A stretch of DNA of 64,000 bases from positions 1 to 64,000 of the forward strand of contig CAZBNP010000007.1 of assembly GCA_964493505.1 (NCBI GenBank), written 5' to 3'. Shown one piece after another: positions 8,603-17,408 of this stretch. Within the stretch, counting starts at the first letter, position 1; every line of letters begins with the position of its first letter. The DNA is from Chryseosolibacter sp964493505. Lineage in GTDB: Bacteria > Bacteroidota > Bacteroidia > Cytophagales > Cyclobacteriaceae. The notes under the pieces were generated by a model. It saw only the letters and a list, made by a program, of their open reading frames with translations. It did no database searches and was not told the DNA's origin. A program made the translations under genes and the position numbers.

Positions 8603-8660
8603 GATCTATTCTATCTTTTCCAACAGCCGTTCACTGTGGAATTGCTTTCAATTCGTATAC

Positions 8661-9683
8661 CTACCATTTAATGAGTGTAACCGTATCGCCATTGGGATCA
8701 GGCGGAACGGGAGCAGGATCTCCCCGGCGTCCGGACTTCGCTTTGTTGGACACGTATGCTTCTCCACTCTTCTGGTTGACCGCAACGGTATTCGGGTAGG
8801 TGCCGGTGCTTAAGGAGCCGAATATCGTATAGTCTTTACCGTCCACGATCGTTACCGTGCCTGCCTGGCGGTTTGCTACATAGATTCTGTTTCTTTTCAC
8901 ATCGAAGCTTACGCCGAGCGCGCCTTCGCCTGTCTTTACATTTCGAAGATGCTGCCCGGTAGACGCCTGAAGTATACTCACATCTCCCGATTTCTGGTTA
9001 GCAACAAAGAGGCGATCGTCTTTAGCATCGAAGATTATATTGGTCGATCCTTCACCGCCGGAAGGAAATGTTCTTACGACTGCTCTGGAAGCGAGATCAA
9101 CCACAGCGATCTCATTCGTACCCAGGTTGGTGACATAGATCTGCTTCCTCTTTTTGTCGAGCGCCATACCCGTGGTGGTCTTACCGGTGTTTTCAATCAG
9201 GTGGCTGAAGGTATTGGTCTTACCGTCGATCACCCAGATGCTGCTCGGATCACCGACATCGGATACGTAGATGAGGTTCTCATCTTCGTCGACGATGAGC
9301 TCTCGTGTATGCGATTTTTCTTTGCCATGTGTAATCGTCGCCAGCAACTTGCCTGTTTTCAGGTCAATCGCGCTTACCGAATTGCTACGGGTATTAGATG
9401 TGTACAGCGTTTGTGTTTTCTGGTTGATGATCACGCCAAAGGGCGGATTTTCCTGCAGTGCGATACTATCAACCTTTGCCAGTGTATGAGGCGCGAGCTT
9501 GAAAATATATCCGCCGGGAGTTGTACGCGATCCGGCGGAGGCTATATACACGTGGTTGTCTTTTTCACTTACGGCCAGTTCGTACAATCCGTCAGCGATC
9601 TTCTCCGATTTTGCCACGCTTTGCGCGTTGCTTATCCCCGTAGCCAATCCTACGCACACCAGCATAGTTGTTATTTTGTTCAT
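8661..9683 (-). CDS. YncE-like secreted beta-propeller (YVTN family)
   Basis: About 340 residues after the chosen ATG, beginning with the signal peptide MNKITTMLVCVGLATGISNA. Repeats such as LIYVSDVGDPSSIWVIDGKT, QIYVTNLGTNEIAVVDL, RLFVANQKSGDVSIL and RIYVANRQAGTVTIV form a seven-bladed propeller. E. coli YncE, of the same fold, is iron-regulated, so its place in an iron operon fits. Its biochemical role is unknown. A Pro/Asp-rich insertion (DPAPVPPDPNGD) precedes the last strand. In-frame ATG (9695) and TTG (9725) codons upstream are less likely starts because they would lengthen the signal peptide. Confidence 0.8.
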   Translation of the reverse strand: MNKITTMLVCVGLATGISNAQSVAKSEKIADGLYELAVSEKDNHVYIASAGSRTTPGGYIFKLAPHTLAKVDSIALQENPPFGVIINQKTQTLYTSNTRSNSVSAIDLKTGKLLATITHGKEKSHTRELIVDEDENLIYVSDVGDPSSIWVIDGKTNTFSHLIENTGKTTTGMALDKKRKQIYVTNLGTNEIAVVDLASRAVVRTFPSGGEGSTNIIFDAKDDRLFVANQKSGDVSILQASTGQHLRNVKTGEGALGVSFDVKRNRIYVANRQAGTVTIVDGKDYTIFGSLSTGTYPNTVAVNQKSGEAYVSNKAKSGRRGDPAPVPPDPNGDTVTLIKW

Positions 9684-9717
9684 TATGATTGTCATATCAA
9701 TCCTGTTTGTATTTGTG

Positions 9718-10896
9718 TCATTCAATTTCCTGTAAGTCGTCCGTCAGCCATTCATAGAAAGCCGGGAACGCAATTCGCCAATACCATGCGCCGTGACGTC
9801 CGCGTGGCGTGATCGTTGTCCTGATCCCGGCACCCGACTTTTCTTTCAAAAGCTGAGTCGCTGCATTAACATCCACGTGCATTTGTACAAATCCCCCTTC
9901 GGGCTTCGCGCGGTTCTCGTTGTCGCCTGCGTAAAAATAATATCGTTGCGTCTGAATAGATCGGTTCGCCCTCAACTCGCGAATGGTCGTATTGATGTTC
10001 CCGTGGTCTAACCAGATAGACGGAGACAACACGCCCAATGCCCCGAACACATCGGGATATGCAAGACCGGCGTAGAGCGTAATCAACCCTCCCATTGAGC
10101 TTCCTGCCATGAAGGTATGGCGCTTGCCTGGCAGCGTCCGGTAGTTCCTGTCTACATACGGTTTCAGGTTAGCTACGATGAAGTCAAGATACTTTTCGCC
10201 GTTCGCTACCGGTTGGTCGGGGTTTTTGTTGACAAAGTACTCCTCCAGCCTCGTCTTTTTATCCTGATGATGTTCAATAGCCACCACGATACATTTTTTT
10301 TGCGCGCCGTCAATCACTTCGTCAACGCCCCACTCCAGCGGACCTATGCGACCTTCCGACGTGGCTTCATCAAACAGATCCTGCCCATCGTGCATATAGA
10401 GCACGGGGTACCGCAGCGATGAACTTTCATATCCCGATGGCAGGTATACCCATATCCGACGATAGCGGTCGAGTTGCGGAATGTAAAAAGCGGAGTCGAG
10501 GAGGTGTACCTGTGCCGATGCTGTAGACTCCGGAAAGTCGTCGCGCCAGCCTTCGATCACGCACGTAATAGTAGTATCGCCGGTAATGACTGCGCTGCGT
10601 GGCGCTACCAGCCTCCCCTCCTTCGTGCTCTCCAACGTCCGCCAGGTGCCGCGATTAAACTTGTACTCAAGGAGGAACTTGTCGCGGATGTCTTTCAATA
10701 CTATCCGGCAAATACCATTGCCGGCTTGCATTGCCCTCGCGGGCTCGGCTACCGTCCAGCGGTTAAAGCTGCCTGTAATATAGAACGCTTCTGTCCGGTG
10801 CGCAGATGGCATTTCCGTAACCTGAATGGTAACGGTGTGCTGGGCAAGCAAGCTTGCCGGTATTACCAGGAGCGCTATCGTCCAGAAGCGTGTCAT
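9718..10896 (-). CDS. Esterase of the Fes/IroE type with N-terminal E-set domain
   Basis: This 392-residue secreted protein (signal MTRFWTIALLVIPASLLA) has an E-set/CBM48-like domain (about residues 20-115, with FYITGSFNRWTV). An alpha/beta-hydrolase of the esterase D family follows. It carries LRYPVLYMHDGQDLFDEAT, the nucleophile motif GSSMGGL near residue 267, the acid region YAGDNENR and a catalytic His in GRHGAWYW. In siderophore operons such enzymes cleave triester siderophores such as enterobactin; here that is inference from context, because general carbohydrate esterases look alike. It probably acts in the periplasm. Spacing to the DUF4374 gene is 7 bp. Confidence 0.85.
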   Translation of the reverse strand: MTRFWTIALLVIPASLLAQHTVTIQVTEMPSAHRTEAFYITGSFNRWTVAEPARAMQAGNGICRIVLKDIRDKFLLEYKFNRGTWRTLESTKEGRLVAPRSAVITGDTTITCVIEGWRDDFPESTASAQVHLLDSAFYIPQLDRYRRIWVYLPSGYESSSLRYPVLYMHDGQDLFDEATSEGRIGPLEWGVDEVIDGAQKKCIVVAIEHHQDKKTRLEEYFVNKNPDQPVANGEKYLDFIVANLKPYVDRNYRTLPGKRHTFMAGSSMGGLITLYAGLAYPDVFGALGVLSPSIWLDHGNINTTIRELRANRSIQTQRYYFYAGDNENRAKPEGGFVQMHVDVNAATQLLKEKSGAGIRTTITPRGRHGAWYWRIAFPAFYEWLTDDLQEIE

Positions 10897-10903
10897 ATAC
10901 CGA

Positions 10904-12172
10904 TTATTGAGGAAGAATTATTTTGTGAAATCCAGAAACCGACCCGCCGGCTGTTACATTGAACAGTTGCGTAGCGGTCGTACCGTTCAGTTCATAGTAT
11001 CCATTCACGTCTTGCGTATTGGTAGAGCCTCGGAGGAGTATTTTGCCGTCAACCTCGATCACAGCGTGAGCAGCCCCCGGATTCGTACCAACGGGGATAC
11101 CGGTGATTTCCGTAAAGTTTTTGGTCGTGACATCGACAGAATAGAATTTCCAGATATCGTCAGTGTTAATGTTTCCCGTGGCACCTCCGGTCAGCGATTC
11201 GGTATTTACCGTGAGGATCAGCTTACCGTCTTTTGCGAATACTCCTACGAACTTGCCGTTGTCTTCCGCGCGGAAATCAGAAAAATTCAACTCCCATGTA
11301 TCATCCACGGATGTGCTGTTCGCTTTGATACGCGCGATCTTCGATTTACCGCCGAGCGCGGAACGTCCCTGGCATACGATATACAGATCGCCGTTGGTAT
11401 CGAAGTCGTACATTTCGTTTTCATTGATATAGGCGATGCTGCCGGTGTCTTCTATAACGGTAGTGCTTTCGTAGTTCCCGGTAGCGATATCTATCACAAC
11501 AATGTACACGTCTTCATAAAAGTCATCGAAGAAGCCCTTCTGTCCGGCGTTGGTTTTGGCATAGGTGATATTGGCGAACAGCTTACCGTTCTTCACCGCG
11601 AGAAGCTTTTGTCCGACCGACCGAAACAGGATATTCTCCTCATCGGCACCGCGTTCGTTCACAGCATCAGACAGGTCAATAGAACCTGTATTTTGCAGGG
11701 TCGTGGGGTTGAATTTCTGGATCGCCAGCGGGCTTGCCCCGTCCCAGTAAAATCCTTGTGTTTCATTCACGACAACAAAGTTGCCCGAGCCGAAAGTAGA
11801 TTGGTCAACCACGAGGGCATTATCTACGGATACGACACCCGCCTCGTTGACGGCAATACGTTCGATTGTCTTGCTGTACGCTTCCGTATCAAACATCTTG
11901 AAAATCCAGTTTCCAAAAGTGCGCCAGCCGCCCATTCCATAGCCGTTGAGGGAATTGGCGTTAATGTTCGAGACATCTCCGCTGGGGATTTCGTCAAAAG
12001 CGGTGATATAGCCTGGTTTGTTCTGGTTCGTGCGGTCGCTCATGGTTAACAACAGATACTTGGTTGTGCCGGCTGCGACCGGCTCATCGTCATCGGAGCA
12101 TGATACTAACAGCAAAGGCGTTGCGATGAAAGCGAGTATTGCTACGCGCAGGAGTATTTTCGGGTATTTCAT
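10904..12172 (-). CDS. DUF4374 lipoprotein, XusB-like siderophore binder
   Basis: A 422-residue lipoprotein. The signal ends LLLVSC and the mature protein begins CSDDDE; a run of acidic residues right after the cysteine is the type of signal that sends Bacteroidota lipoproteins to the cell surface. The rest is beta-rich and propeller-like. DUF4374 is the family of XusB of Bacteroides thetaiotaomicron, a surface lipoprotein that binds ferric enterobactin and works with the TonB receptor XusA. Its position directly downstream of a TonB receptor gene matches. I infer that it captures a ferric siderophore outside the cell; which siderophore cannot be read from the sequence. Confidence 0.88.
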   Translation of the reverse strand: MKYPKILLRVAILAFIATPLLLVSCSDDDEPVAAGTTKYLLLTMSDRTNQNKPGYITAFDEIPSGDVSNINANSLNGYGMGGWRTFGNWIFKMFDTEAYSKTIERIAVNEAGVVSVDNALVVDQSTFGSGNFVVVNETQGFYWDGASPLAIQKFNPTTLQNTGSIDLSDAVNERGADEENILFRSVGQKLLAVKNGKLFANITYAKTNAGQKGFFDDFYEDVYIVVIDIATGNYESTTVIEDTGSIAYINENEMYDFDTNGDLYIVCQGRSALGGKSKIARIKANSTSVDDTWELNFSDFRAEDNGKFVGVFAKDGKLILTVNTESLTGGATGNINTDDIWKFYSVDVTTKNFTEITGIPVGTNPGAAHAVIEVDGKILLRGSTNTQDVNGYYELNGTTATQLFNVTAGGSVSGFHKIILPQ

Positions 12173-12187
12173 GATCTGTTCGGTTAT

Positions 12188-14587
12188 TTAAAATTGATAA
12201 TTGATTTTCAAGTGAATACTTCTCCCCGCGCGCTGTATCCTGTAGACATCATAAAGGTCGGCGTCGGTAATGTTTTTTACTTCGAAGCCCAGGGTGTAAT
12301 GTGTGCCCCATGGGAGATACGCGAATCCGACGCTGAGCAGATGCTGATCCGGCACGAGGTTAAGTTCATTGATCCCCGCGGGTCCAAACAGCCCGAGAAA
12401 GCCATCAGGCTCCATCTCCTTCGGAATGTTGTCGAGGTAGAATTCGCGAACAAAATTGAAATGAGCATAGGGTTTAAGCCGGTCTCCCTGGAAGAAAAGT
12501 CCGCTGATGTCGGCGGTGATACCGAGGTTGGCAAAGAAATACGGTGTGTTACGCAACCGCGTTCCGTTTTTCCATCTGTCAATCGGACGGTCTATGCCAG
12601 TCATACGAATATCCTGCCATGTAAAGTTGGCGTTCAGCGTAAAATATGAAAGCACATCACGCAGGATGACATCTGTTTCCAGTCCATAGCCGCGAACATC
12701 GTCCATGTTCACATACTGTGAATAAGGCGGCTGCACCGGAATCAGCAGGATCAGTCCTTCCGTCTTCCGGAAGAACGTGTTGGTCTCTACCGTAATTCGG
12801 TCTTTCTCCATCCGATAACCCGCGTTAAAATTCAGGCTGGTCTCAGGCTGGAGTCTGAAGTTCGGCACACGCCACACGCCATCACCAAACAGTTCGTCCT
12901 GTTCCGGCAAACGGTTGGCGTATTCAACCGAAACACGCACCGAGCTAAATTCGTCAAACTTGTATTTGATTGCATTCCCGACACCATAGGTGTCGTCATG
13001 GAGCACGACCTCATCCTCCAGGCTGGCTCCGCTGGCATTCCAGGCATCGGTGCCGCGCGATCCATACCGGTAATATTTTCCAATGAGACTATTGGTGAGA
13101 CGCTCATCGAGCAAGCGCAGTGTCCAACCTGCGCTGACCACCTGTTTCTGGTAGTCAGCGGGGATTGAAAGTACGTCGATGTTCGTGTTCAGGAAGCGCG
13201 GTCCCAGCGGATCGCTGCCCTCGCGCTTAACCTGTGCGTGCACCATATTCAGCTCAACCTCGTTGGCCGTATTTATGTGGTAGCGAATGTTGCTGCGCGA
13301 AATAAAGTGGCGAAAGTTCACATGCGAGTTGGCCGGCTGTACGCTCTCTCCCGCGCGACCGGGCACACGGGTAAAGTTTCCGTACCAGTCATACCAGCCT
13401 CCTACTGTATCAATCCGGTTGCGAACAATGTTGTTGGCTACCAGGAACTGGTCGATGTGCAATCGCTTTTTGAATGCGCTTTTCTTGTAACGCAATGTGG
13501 GCACAAGGGATTTCTGTTTGCCCATGATCCCACCAAACGGTATTGTCATCATAGCCGGGTGCTGCTGCTCCCGCTCGATAGCGTAAGACGACAAGCCGAA
13601 CCTGAGTTCGTCTGCCCAACGGCGGTTCTGCAATCCTGCATAAACCTCCGCATAGTAGCTTTCGAAGCCATTATGAAACATTCGCATGTCTTTGCGCACG
13701 GCGTTGCCTGATGGGGTGGCCACACGAACATTCGCGTCATAATCATTGTCGGAGTGATTGTAGAATGCGTCGGCACCGATAAACCAGCGCTCGTTTGCCG
13801 GCCTGTACGTTCCGCCTACCGAGGCCCGATGGGTGTTGAAGGACGCAACTTCATAGGAAGCATTCAGTGAAATGCCGGCGGTTTGTCTTGATACCATGTT
13901 CACCGCCCCGCCAAGTGCGTCGGCACCGAGCATCACCGGCAACACACCTTTGTATATCTCAATGCGCTCCAGCATATTCAAGGGTACCGTGGCAATTGTG
14001 TACCCATCGCCGAGATAGTCTATCGGTATGCCGTCTTTAAAGTAGCGGACCGCCCGGCCCTGAAATCCATTGATCGATACGTCAGAAGAACTTCCGAGTC
14101 CTCCGCTCTGCCGGATGCGTACGCCGGCCGTGCGGTTCATCAACTCCGCCAACGTGGCGGGCTGCACTTCCGCCACACGGGTATCAACGACGGCTGCGCG
14201 GATCAACTGATCTTTTGATTCTTCTGTCCCGGATTTACCGACGATAACAACGTCTTCCAATTGTTGCGTCTTCTCAGTAAGCTGTATGCGGTATTCATCG
14301 ACCGACTGGCGGATTGTCAATGTTTTTTGAAAAGGTTCGTAGTTGATATGGCTCGTGGTGAGGTCGTATGTTCCCTGCGTGATCCCCGTCATGCGAAATT
14401 CACCGTTGGCATCGGTCTCTACTGCCTCGTGCACGCCCGCGCCGGCAAGCATAATGATTACACCCTGAACCGTCCTGCCTTCCTGGTCTGTGACTACGCC
14501 GGTCAGGTACAACGCCTGTTCACCGTGGGCTGAAACCAGGGATAAAACTGCCAGTAGCAGGGTGGATACACACGATTTTACGTTCAA
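12188..14587 (-). CDS. TonB-dependent siderophore receptor
   Basis: About 799 residues from the TTG chosen as start. It has a signal peptide (CVSTLLLAVLSLVSAHG), a carboxypeptidase-regulatory-like domain (LTGVVTDQEGRTVQGVIIML), a plug domain (LAELMNRTAGVRIRQSGG, then MLERIEIYKGVLPVMLGADA, typical of receptors) and a 22-strand barrel ending in IHLKINYQF with a terminal Phe. It imports the ferric chelate with TonB energy. Start choice: no in-frame ATG exists near the signal peptide; TTG codons occur at 14587, 14596 and 14623. The last would put the start codon inside the operator palindrome, so I prefer 14587. First gene of the iron operon. Confidence 0.9.
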   Translation of the reverse strand: MNVKSCVSTLLLAVLSLVSAHGEQALYLTGVVTDQEGRTVQGVIIMLAGAGVHEAVETDANGEFRMTGITQGTYDLTTSHINYEPFQKTLTIRQSVDEYRIQLTEKTQQLEDVVIVGKSGTEESKDQLIRAAVVDTRVAEVQPATLAELMNRTAGVRIRQSGGLGSSSDVSINGFQGRAVRYFKDGIPIDYLGDGYTIATVPLNMLERIEIYKGVLPVMLGADALGGAVNMVSRQTAGISLNASYEVASFNTHRASVGGTYRPANERWFIGADAFYNHSDNDYDANVRVATPSGNAVRKDMRMFHNGFESYYAEVYAGLQNRRWADELRFGLSSYAIEREQQHPAMMTIPFGGIMGKQKSLVPTLRYKKSAFKKRLHIDQFLVANNIVRNRIDTVGGWYDWYGNFTRVPGRAGESVQPANSHVNFRHFISRSNIRYHINTANEVELNMVHAQVKREGSDPLGPRFLNTNIDVLSIPADYQKQVVSAGWTLRLLDERLTNSLIGKYYRYGSRGTDAWNASGASLEDEVVLHDDTYGVGNAIKYKFDEFSSVRVSVEYANRLPEQDELFGDGVWRVPNFRLQPETSLNFNAGYRMEKDRITVETNTFFRKTEGLILLIPVQPPYSQYVNMDDVRGYGLETDVILRDVLSYFTLNANFTWQDIRMTGIDRPIDRWKNGTRLRNTPYFFANLGITADISGLFFQGDRLKPYAHFNFVREFYLDNIPKEMEPDGFLGLFGPAGINELNLVPDQHLLSVGFAYLPWGTHYTLGFEVKNITDADLYDVYRIQRAGRSIHLKINYQF

Positions 14588-14622
14588 ACCGCTCAAAATG
14601 CCATTATTAATAGAGGGTCGCA

Positions 14623-14641
14623 ATTTAGACTAAATCTAAAT
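14623..14641 (-). promoter_or_regulatory. Candidate metal-repressor operator of the iron operon
   Basis: ATTTAGACTAAATCTAAAT is a palindrome with perfect 7-bp arms (ATTTAGA/TCTAAAT) around CTAAA. It lies just upstream of the first gene of the iron operon. Its shape resembles boxes bound by DtxR/MntR-type metal repressors and is less like a classical Fur box; that assignment is inference. Read on the minus strand it contains TAGATTTA, close to the -7 consensus TAnnTTTG, so the repressor site may overlap the promoter. Confidence 0.6.
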
Positions 14642-14759
14642 AGGTATCAAGCAGGATAGGAAGAAGGGAGGCTGAACAAGATCTTTTTTACCGCAATCGT
14701 TTACAAAACCCGTTGCGTGCGGCGAATAATATTTTCCGCTAAACCCTTTTCCAATTGTA

Positions 14760-14790
14760 TTGGTTTTAGAGGGGAGGTCTTATATTTTTG
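14760..14790 (+). promoter_or_regulatory. Promoter of gap
   Basis: A -33 TTG at 14760-14762 is followed after 20 bp by TATTTTTG at 14783-14790, a perfect match to the Bacteroidota -7 box TAnnTTTG. Transcription should start near 14797, giving a leader of about 45 nt before the gap start codon. Confidence 0.75.
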
Positions 14791-14797
14791 CTGCCTC

Positions 14798-14815
14798 CTC
14801 TGCCGACCGGCAGAG
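14798..14815 (+). other. Hairpin at the 5' end of the gap leader
   Basis: CTCTGCC pairs with GGCAGAG around a GACC loop. The hairpin begins within one or two bases of the predicted transcription start, so the mRNA would begin with a stable stem. Such 5' stems can protect transcripts from decay; this function is inference. Confidence 0.45.
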
Positions 14816-14841
14816 AATCAACGGTTTAAAAAAATTGCATC

Positions 14842-15840
14842 ATGACGAAAGTTGGTATTAATGGATTCGGGCGGATCGGCCGCCTCGCCTTCCGCGCTGC
14901 CCTCGACAGGAAGGATATTGAAGTTGTCGGAATCAATGACCTGGTCGATGTCGACTATATGGCCTACATGTTGAGATATGACTCGACCCACGGCAAGTTC
15001 GAGGGTACCGTCGAAGCAAAGGATGGCCAGCTTATCGTCAATGGAAAGAAGATCCGGGTTACTGCAGAAAAGGATCCGGCAAACCTGAAGTGGAACGAAG
15101 TCGGTGCTGAAATCGTCATCGAGTCAACAGGCCTCTTCCTCACCAAGGAGCTTGCGCAGAAACATATTACTGCCGGTGCAAAGAAGGTTGTGATGTCTGC
15201 TCCCGCAAAGGACGACACTCCCACTTTTGTTATGGGCGTCAATCACAAGGATATCTCCGCCGAACATACAATAGTATCCAATGCATCGTGTACCACCAAC
15301 GCGCTGGCGCCGGTGGCAAAAGTACTAAACGACAAATTCGGGATCACCGAAGGGCTGATGAGCACAGTGCATGCGGTTACCGCAACGCAAAAAACTGTCG
15401 ACGGGCCTTCCGGGAAAGACTGGCGTGGTGGTCGCGGGGGATATCAAAACATCATTCCTTCATCAACCGGAGCTGCAAGAGCGGTTGCCCTTGTTATTCC
15501 GGCGCTGAAAGGAAAGCTCACCGGTATGTCATTCCGCGTTCCCGTAGCCGATGTTTCGGTAGTCGACCTGACCGTACGCCTCGACAAGAGCGCCAGCTAC
15601 GAAGAGATCAAAACTGCGATGAAAGAGGCTTCTGAGGGCGACCTCAAGGGAATTCTCGGGTACACCGACGAAGAGGTGGTTTCACAAGACTTCCTCGGAG
15701 ATTCAAGAACTTCAATTTTCGACGCCAAAGCAGGTATCGCGCTCAACGACAACTTCGTTAAGGTGGTAGCCTGGTACGATAACGAGTGGGGTTACTCAAA
15801 CAAGCTCATCGACCTCGTGCAGGAACTGGCGAAGAAGTAG
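14842..15840 (+). CDS. gap: Glyceraldehyde-3-phosphate dehydrogenase, type I
   Basis: The 332-residue enzyme oxidises glyceraldehyde 3-phosphate to 1,3-bisphosphoglycerate with NAD(P) and phosphate, the central step of glycolysis. The Rossmann start VGINGFGRIGRLAFR, the active site NASCTTNALAPVAKVL with Cys150, and the C-terminal VVAWYDNEWGYSNKLIDLV are all present. Length is normal. It is a single-gene unit with its own promoter and a hairpin downstream. Nothing is unusual in the protein. Confidence 0.98.
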   Translation: MTKVGINGFGRIGRLAFRAALDRKDIEVVGINDLVDVDYMAYMLRYDSTHGKFEGTVEAKDGQLIVNGKKIRVTAEKDPANLKWNEVGAEIVIESTGLFLTKELAQKHITAGAKKVVMSAPAKDDTPTFVMGVNHKDISAEHTIVSNASCTTNALAPVAKVLNDKFGITEGLMSTVHAVTATQKTVDGPSGKDWRGGRGGYQNIIPSSTGAARAVALVIPALKGKLTGMSFRVPVADVSVVDLTVRLDKSASYEEIKTAMKEASEGDLKGILGYTDEEVVSQDFLGDSRTSIFDAKAGIALNDNFVKVVAWYDNEWGYSNKLIDLVQELAKK

Positions 15841-15860
15841 ATTCTTTAAATATTTTTTTT

Positions 15861-15888
15861 CAGAAAGCCGCTTTTCAGCGGCTTTCTG
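15861..15888 (+). terminator. Stem-loop downstream of gap
   Basis: A perfect 12-bp stem (CAGAAAGCCGCT with AGCGGCTTTCTG) closes a TTTC loop. A run of T lies before the stem rather than after it; the bases after it are CGTTTCGGG. It is well placed to end gap transcription, but it is not a textbook U-tailed terminator. Confidence 0.6.
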
Positions 15889-15976
15889 CGTTTCGGGTAT
15901 GAACATTTTAGAGGATTCCTGTAAGGTTTCAGGCATTTTTTGATTTTTTTTCGTTATAGAGATCAGGAGGTTCAGT

Positions 15977-17182
15977 ATGCAGGATTATTACGAAGCCCTC
16001 GGTGTATCCCGGAATGCGACTCAAACGCAGATAAAAGCTGCGTTCAAGAAGATGGCTATGCGGTACCACCCCGACCGCAATCCAGGCAATAAGGATGCTG
16101 AAGAGATGTTCAAATTCCTTAACGGGGCCTACCACACACTTTCAGACCCTGTAAAGCGGTCGCGCTACGATTCGCGTTTCCATATTATCACCGACGAGGT
16201 CAATAATGCATACTGGCAAGAGATCAAACGCCGGCGCTATCAGCAATGGCGACAATCGCACAATAGTTACTACTACCGGCTAGACAGGAACTACTTCAAA
16301 ATACAAGGACTCGCCTTCCTCGTATTCCTGCTGATCGCAGGGTTCTGTTTTGCGGTTATCAACACAGCGCACTATTACGTCCGCCAACAACAAATGGAGA
16401 AATGGCGCGCGAACAGTATCCAGTTAAAACAAGTTAATGGACTTTTCGGCGAGGGCCGGTTCCACGATGCCTTCACGATGATCGAGACAATGGAAGATAA
16501 CGACCCGCTCGACTTCCGCTTCGGGTTTGTGCGCGACAGTCTCGTAGGCGAATTGCGAAAAAAAGCGGATAGCGAATACATCAAAAAAGATTTTCGGTCA
16601 GCAGTCTCGCATTATCTGGTGTTGAAGAACTACGAGAACCCAGTCCGTTATGAGACCCTTCAGAACATGTCGATGTGCCAGTTCTATCTCGGCAACTTCA
16701 AAGAATCTCTGGAAGCATTGAAGCATCTGCACAATCAGCAACCCGGCGACCTCGGCCTGGTCTACAAGATCGGTATCATCAACCTGGAGAACCTGGACAA
16801 CCCCCAGGAGGCCTTGCAGTACTTTACGCTGGGCAAGACACTCTTTAAAGAGAACCTCAGCCGGGTGTATGGCAGGGCCTTCCAGATTGTAATGAACCCG
16901 CGCGATGTGCCCGACATCTATTACAGCATATTCAAAGGGCGTGCGCTGGCCAACATGAAGGTAGGGAACTACAGCGAAGCGGTCACCGATTGCAACTGGA
17001 CCATCTTCCTGCGCCCGGAAAACGGCGAAGGCTACTACCTCCGCGCGATTGCAAACGTCAATACCCACGACTATTCAGCCGTCTGCAGTGATTCCGGTAA
17101 GGCCCGCGAACTGGGATACACACAGGCTGAGGCGATCAACAAACGCTACTGCCCGGCGCGGGGCTCTGCAACTCACCGATAA
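15977..17182 (+). CDS. Membrane-anchored J-domain protein with TPR repeats
   Basis: A 401-residue protein. Residues 1-67 are a J domain (YYEALGVSRNATQTQIKAAF, with the HPD motif in RYHPDRNPG), which stimulates DnaK. A single hydrophobic helix follows at about residues 112-135 (GLAFLVFLLIAGFCFAVI). The rest (about 150-390) is helical with TPR-like repeats, for example FHDAFTMIETMEDNDPLDFR and YSEAVTDCNWTIFLRPENGE. There is no zinc-finger or C-terminal substrate domain as in DnaJ. I infer an inner-membrane co-chaperone that recruits DnaK to TPR-bound clients; the side on which the TPR part lies is not certain. A strong AGGAGG lies ahead of the ATG. Confidence 0.8.
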   Translation: MQDYYEALGVSRNATQTQIKAAFKKMAMRYHPDRNPGNKDAEEMFKFLNGAYHTLSDPVKRSRYDSRFHIITDEVNNAYWQEIKRRRYQQWRQSHNSYYYRLDRNYFKIQGLAFLVFLLIAGFCFAVINTAHYYVRQQQMEKWRANSIQLKQVNGLFGEGRFHDAFTMIETMEDNDPLDFRFGFVRDSLVGELRKKADSEYIKKDFRSAVSHYLVLKNYENPVRYETLQNMSMCQFYLGNFKESLEALKHLHNQQPGDLGLVYKIGIINLENLDNPQEALQYFTLGKTLFKENLSRVYGRAFQIVMNPRDVPDIYYSIFKGRALANMKVGNYSEAVTDCNWTIFLRPENGEGYYLRAIANVNTHDYSAVCSDSGKARELGYTQAEAINKRYCPARGSATHR

Positions 17183-17408
17183 TCACGCCCCTTCAACGAC
17201 GGTTTATCCGTTGCAACCCGGTCCATCACAGCGTCCCACAAGATCTTTAACAACTTCTTAACAAGTAGATTATCAATTTATTAGGTCATAAATGTTATTT
17301 CAAGACTTTAGGATACTGATGTAGGATTTGCCTTCCATTTTAACGGTATCCCCCTGTTCCATTCCGCATCTTTGAAGTATTAAACAGAACAAACAAACCT
17401 TCAAGACA

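Noticed and set aside
8949..9812. 287-codon plus-strand frame opposite the YncE-like gene
   Set aside because: It crosses the boundary of two real minus-strand genes and shows no domain.
10826..12049. 407-codon plus-strand frame opposite the DUF4374 gene
   Set aside because: It lies wholly antisense to a gene with clear signal peptide and family features, and its translation has no recognisable motif. Long shadow frames are common in GC-rich coding DNA.
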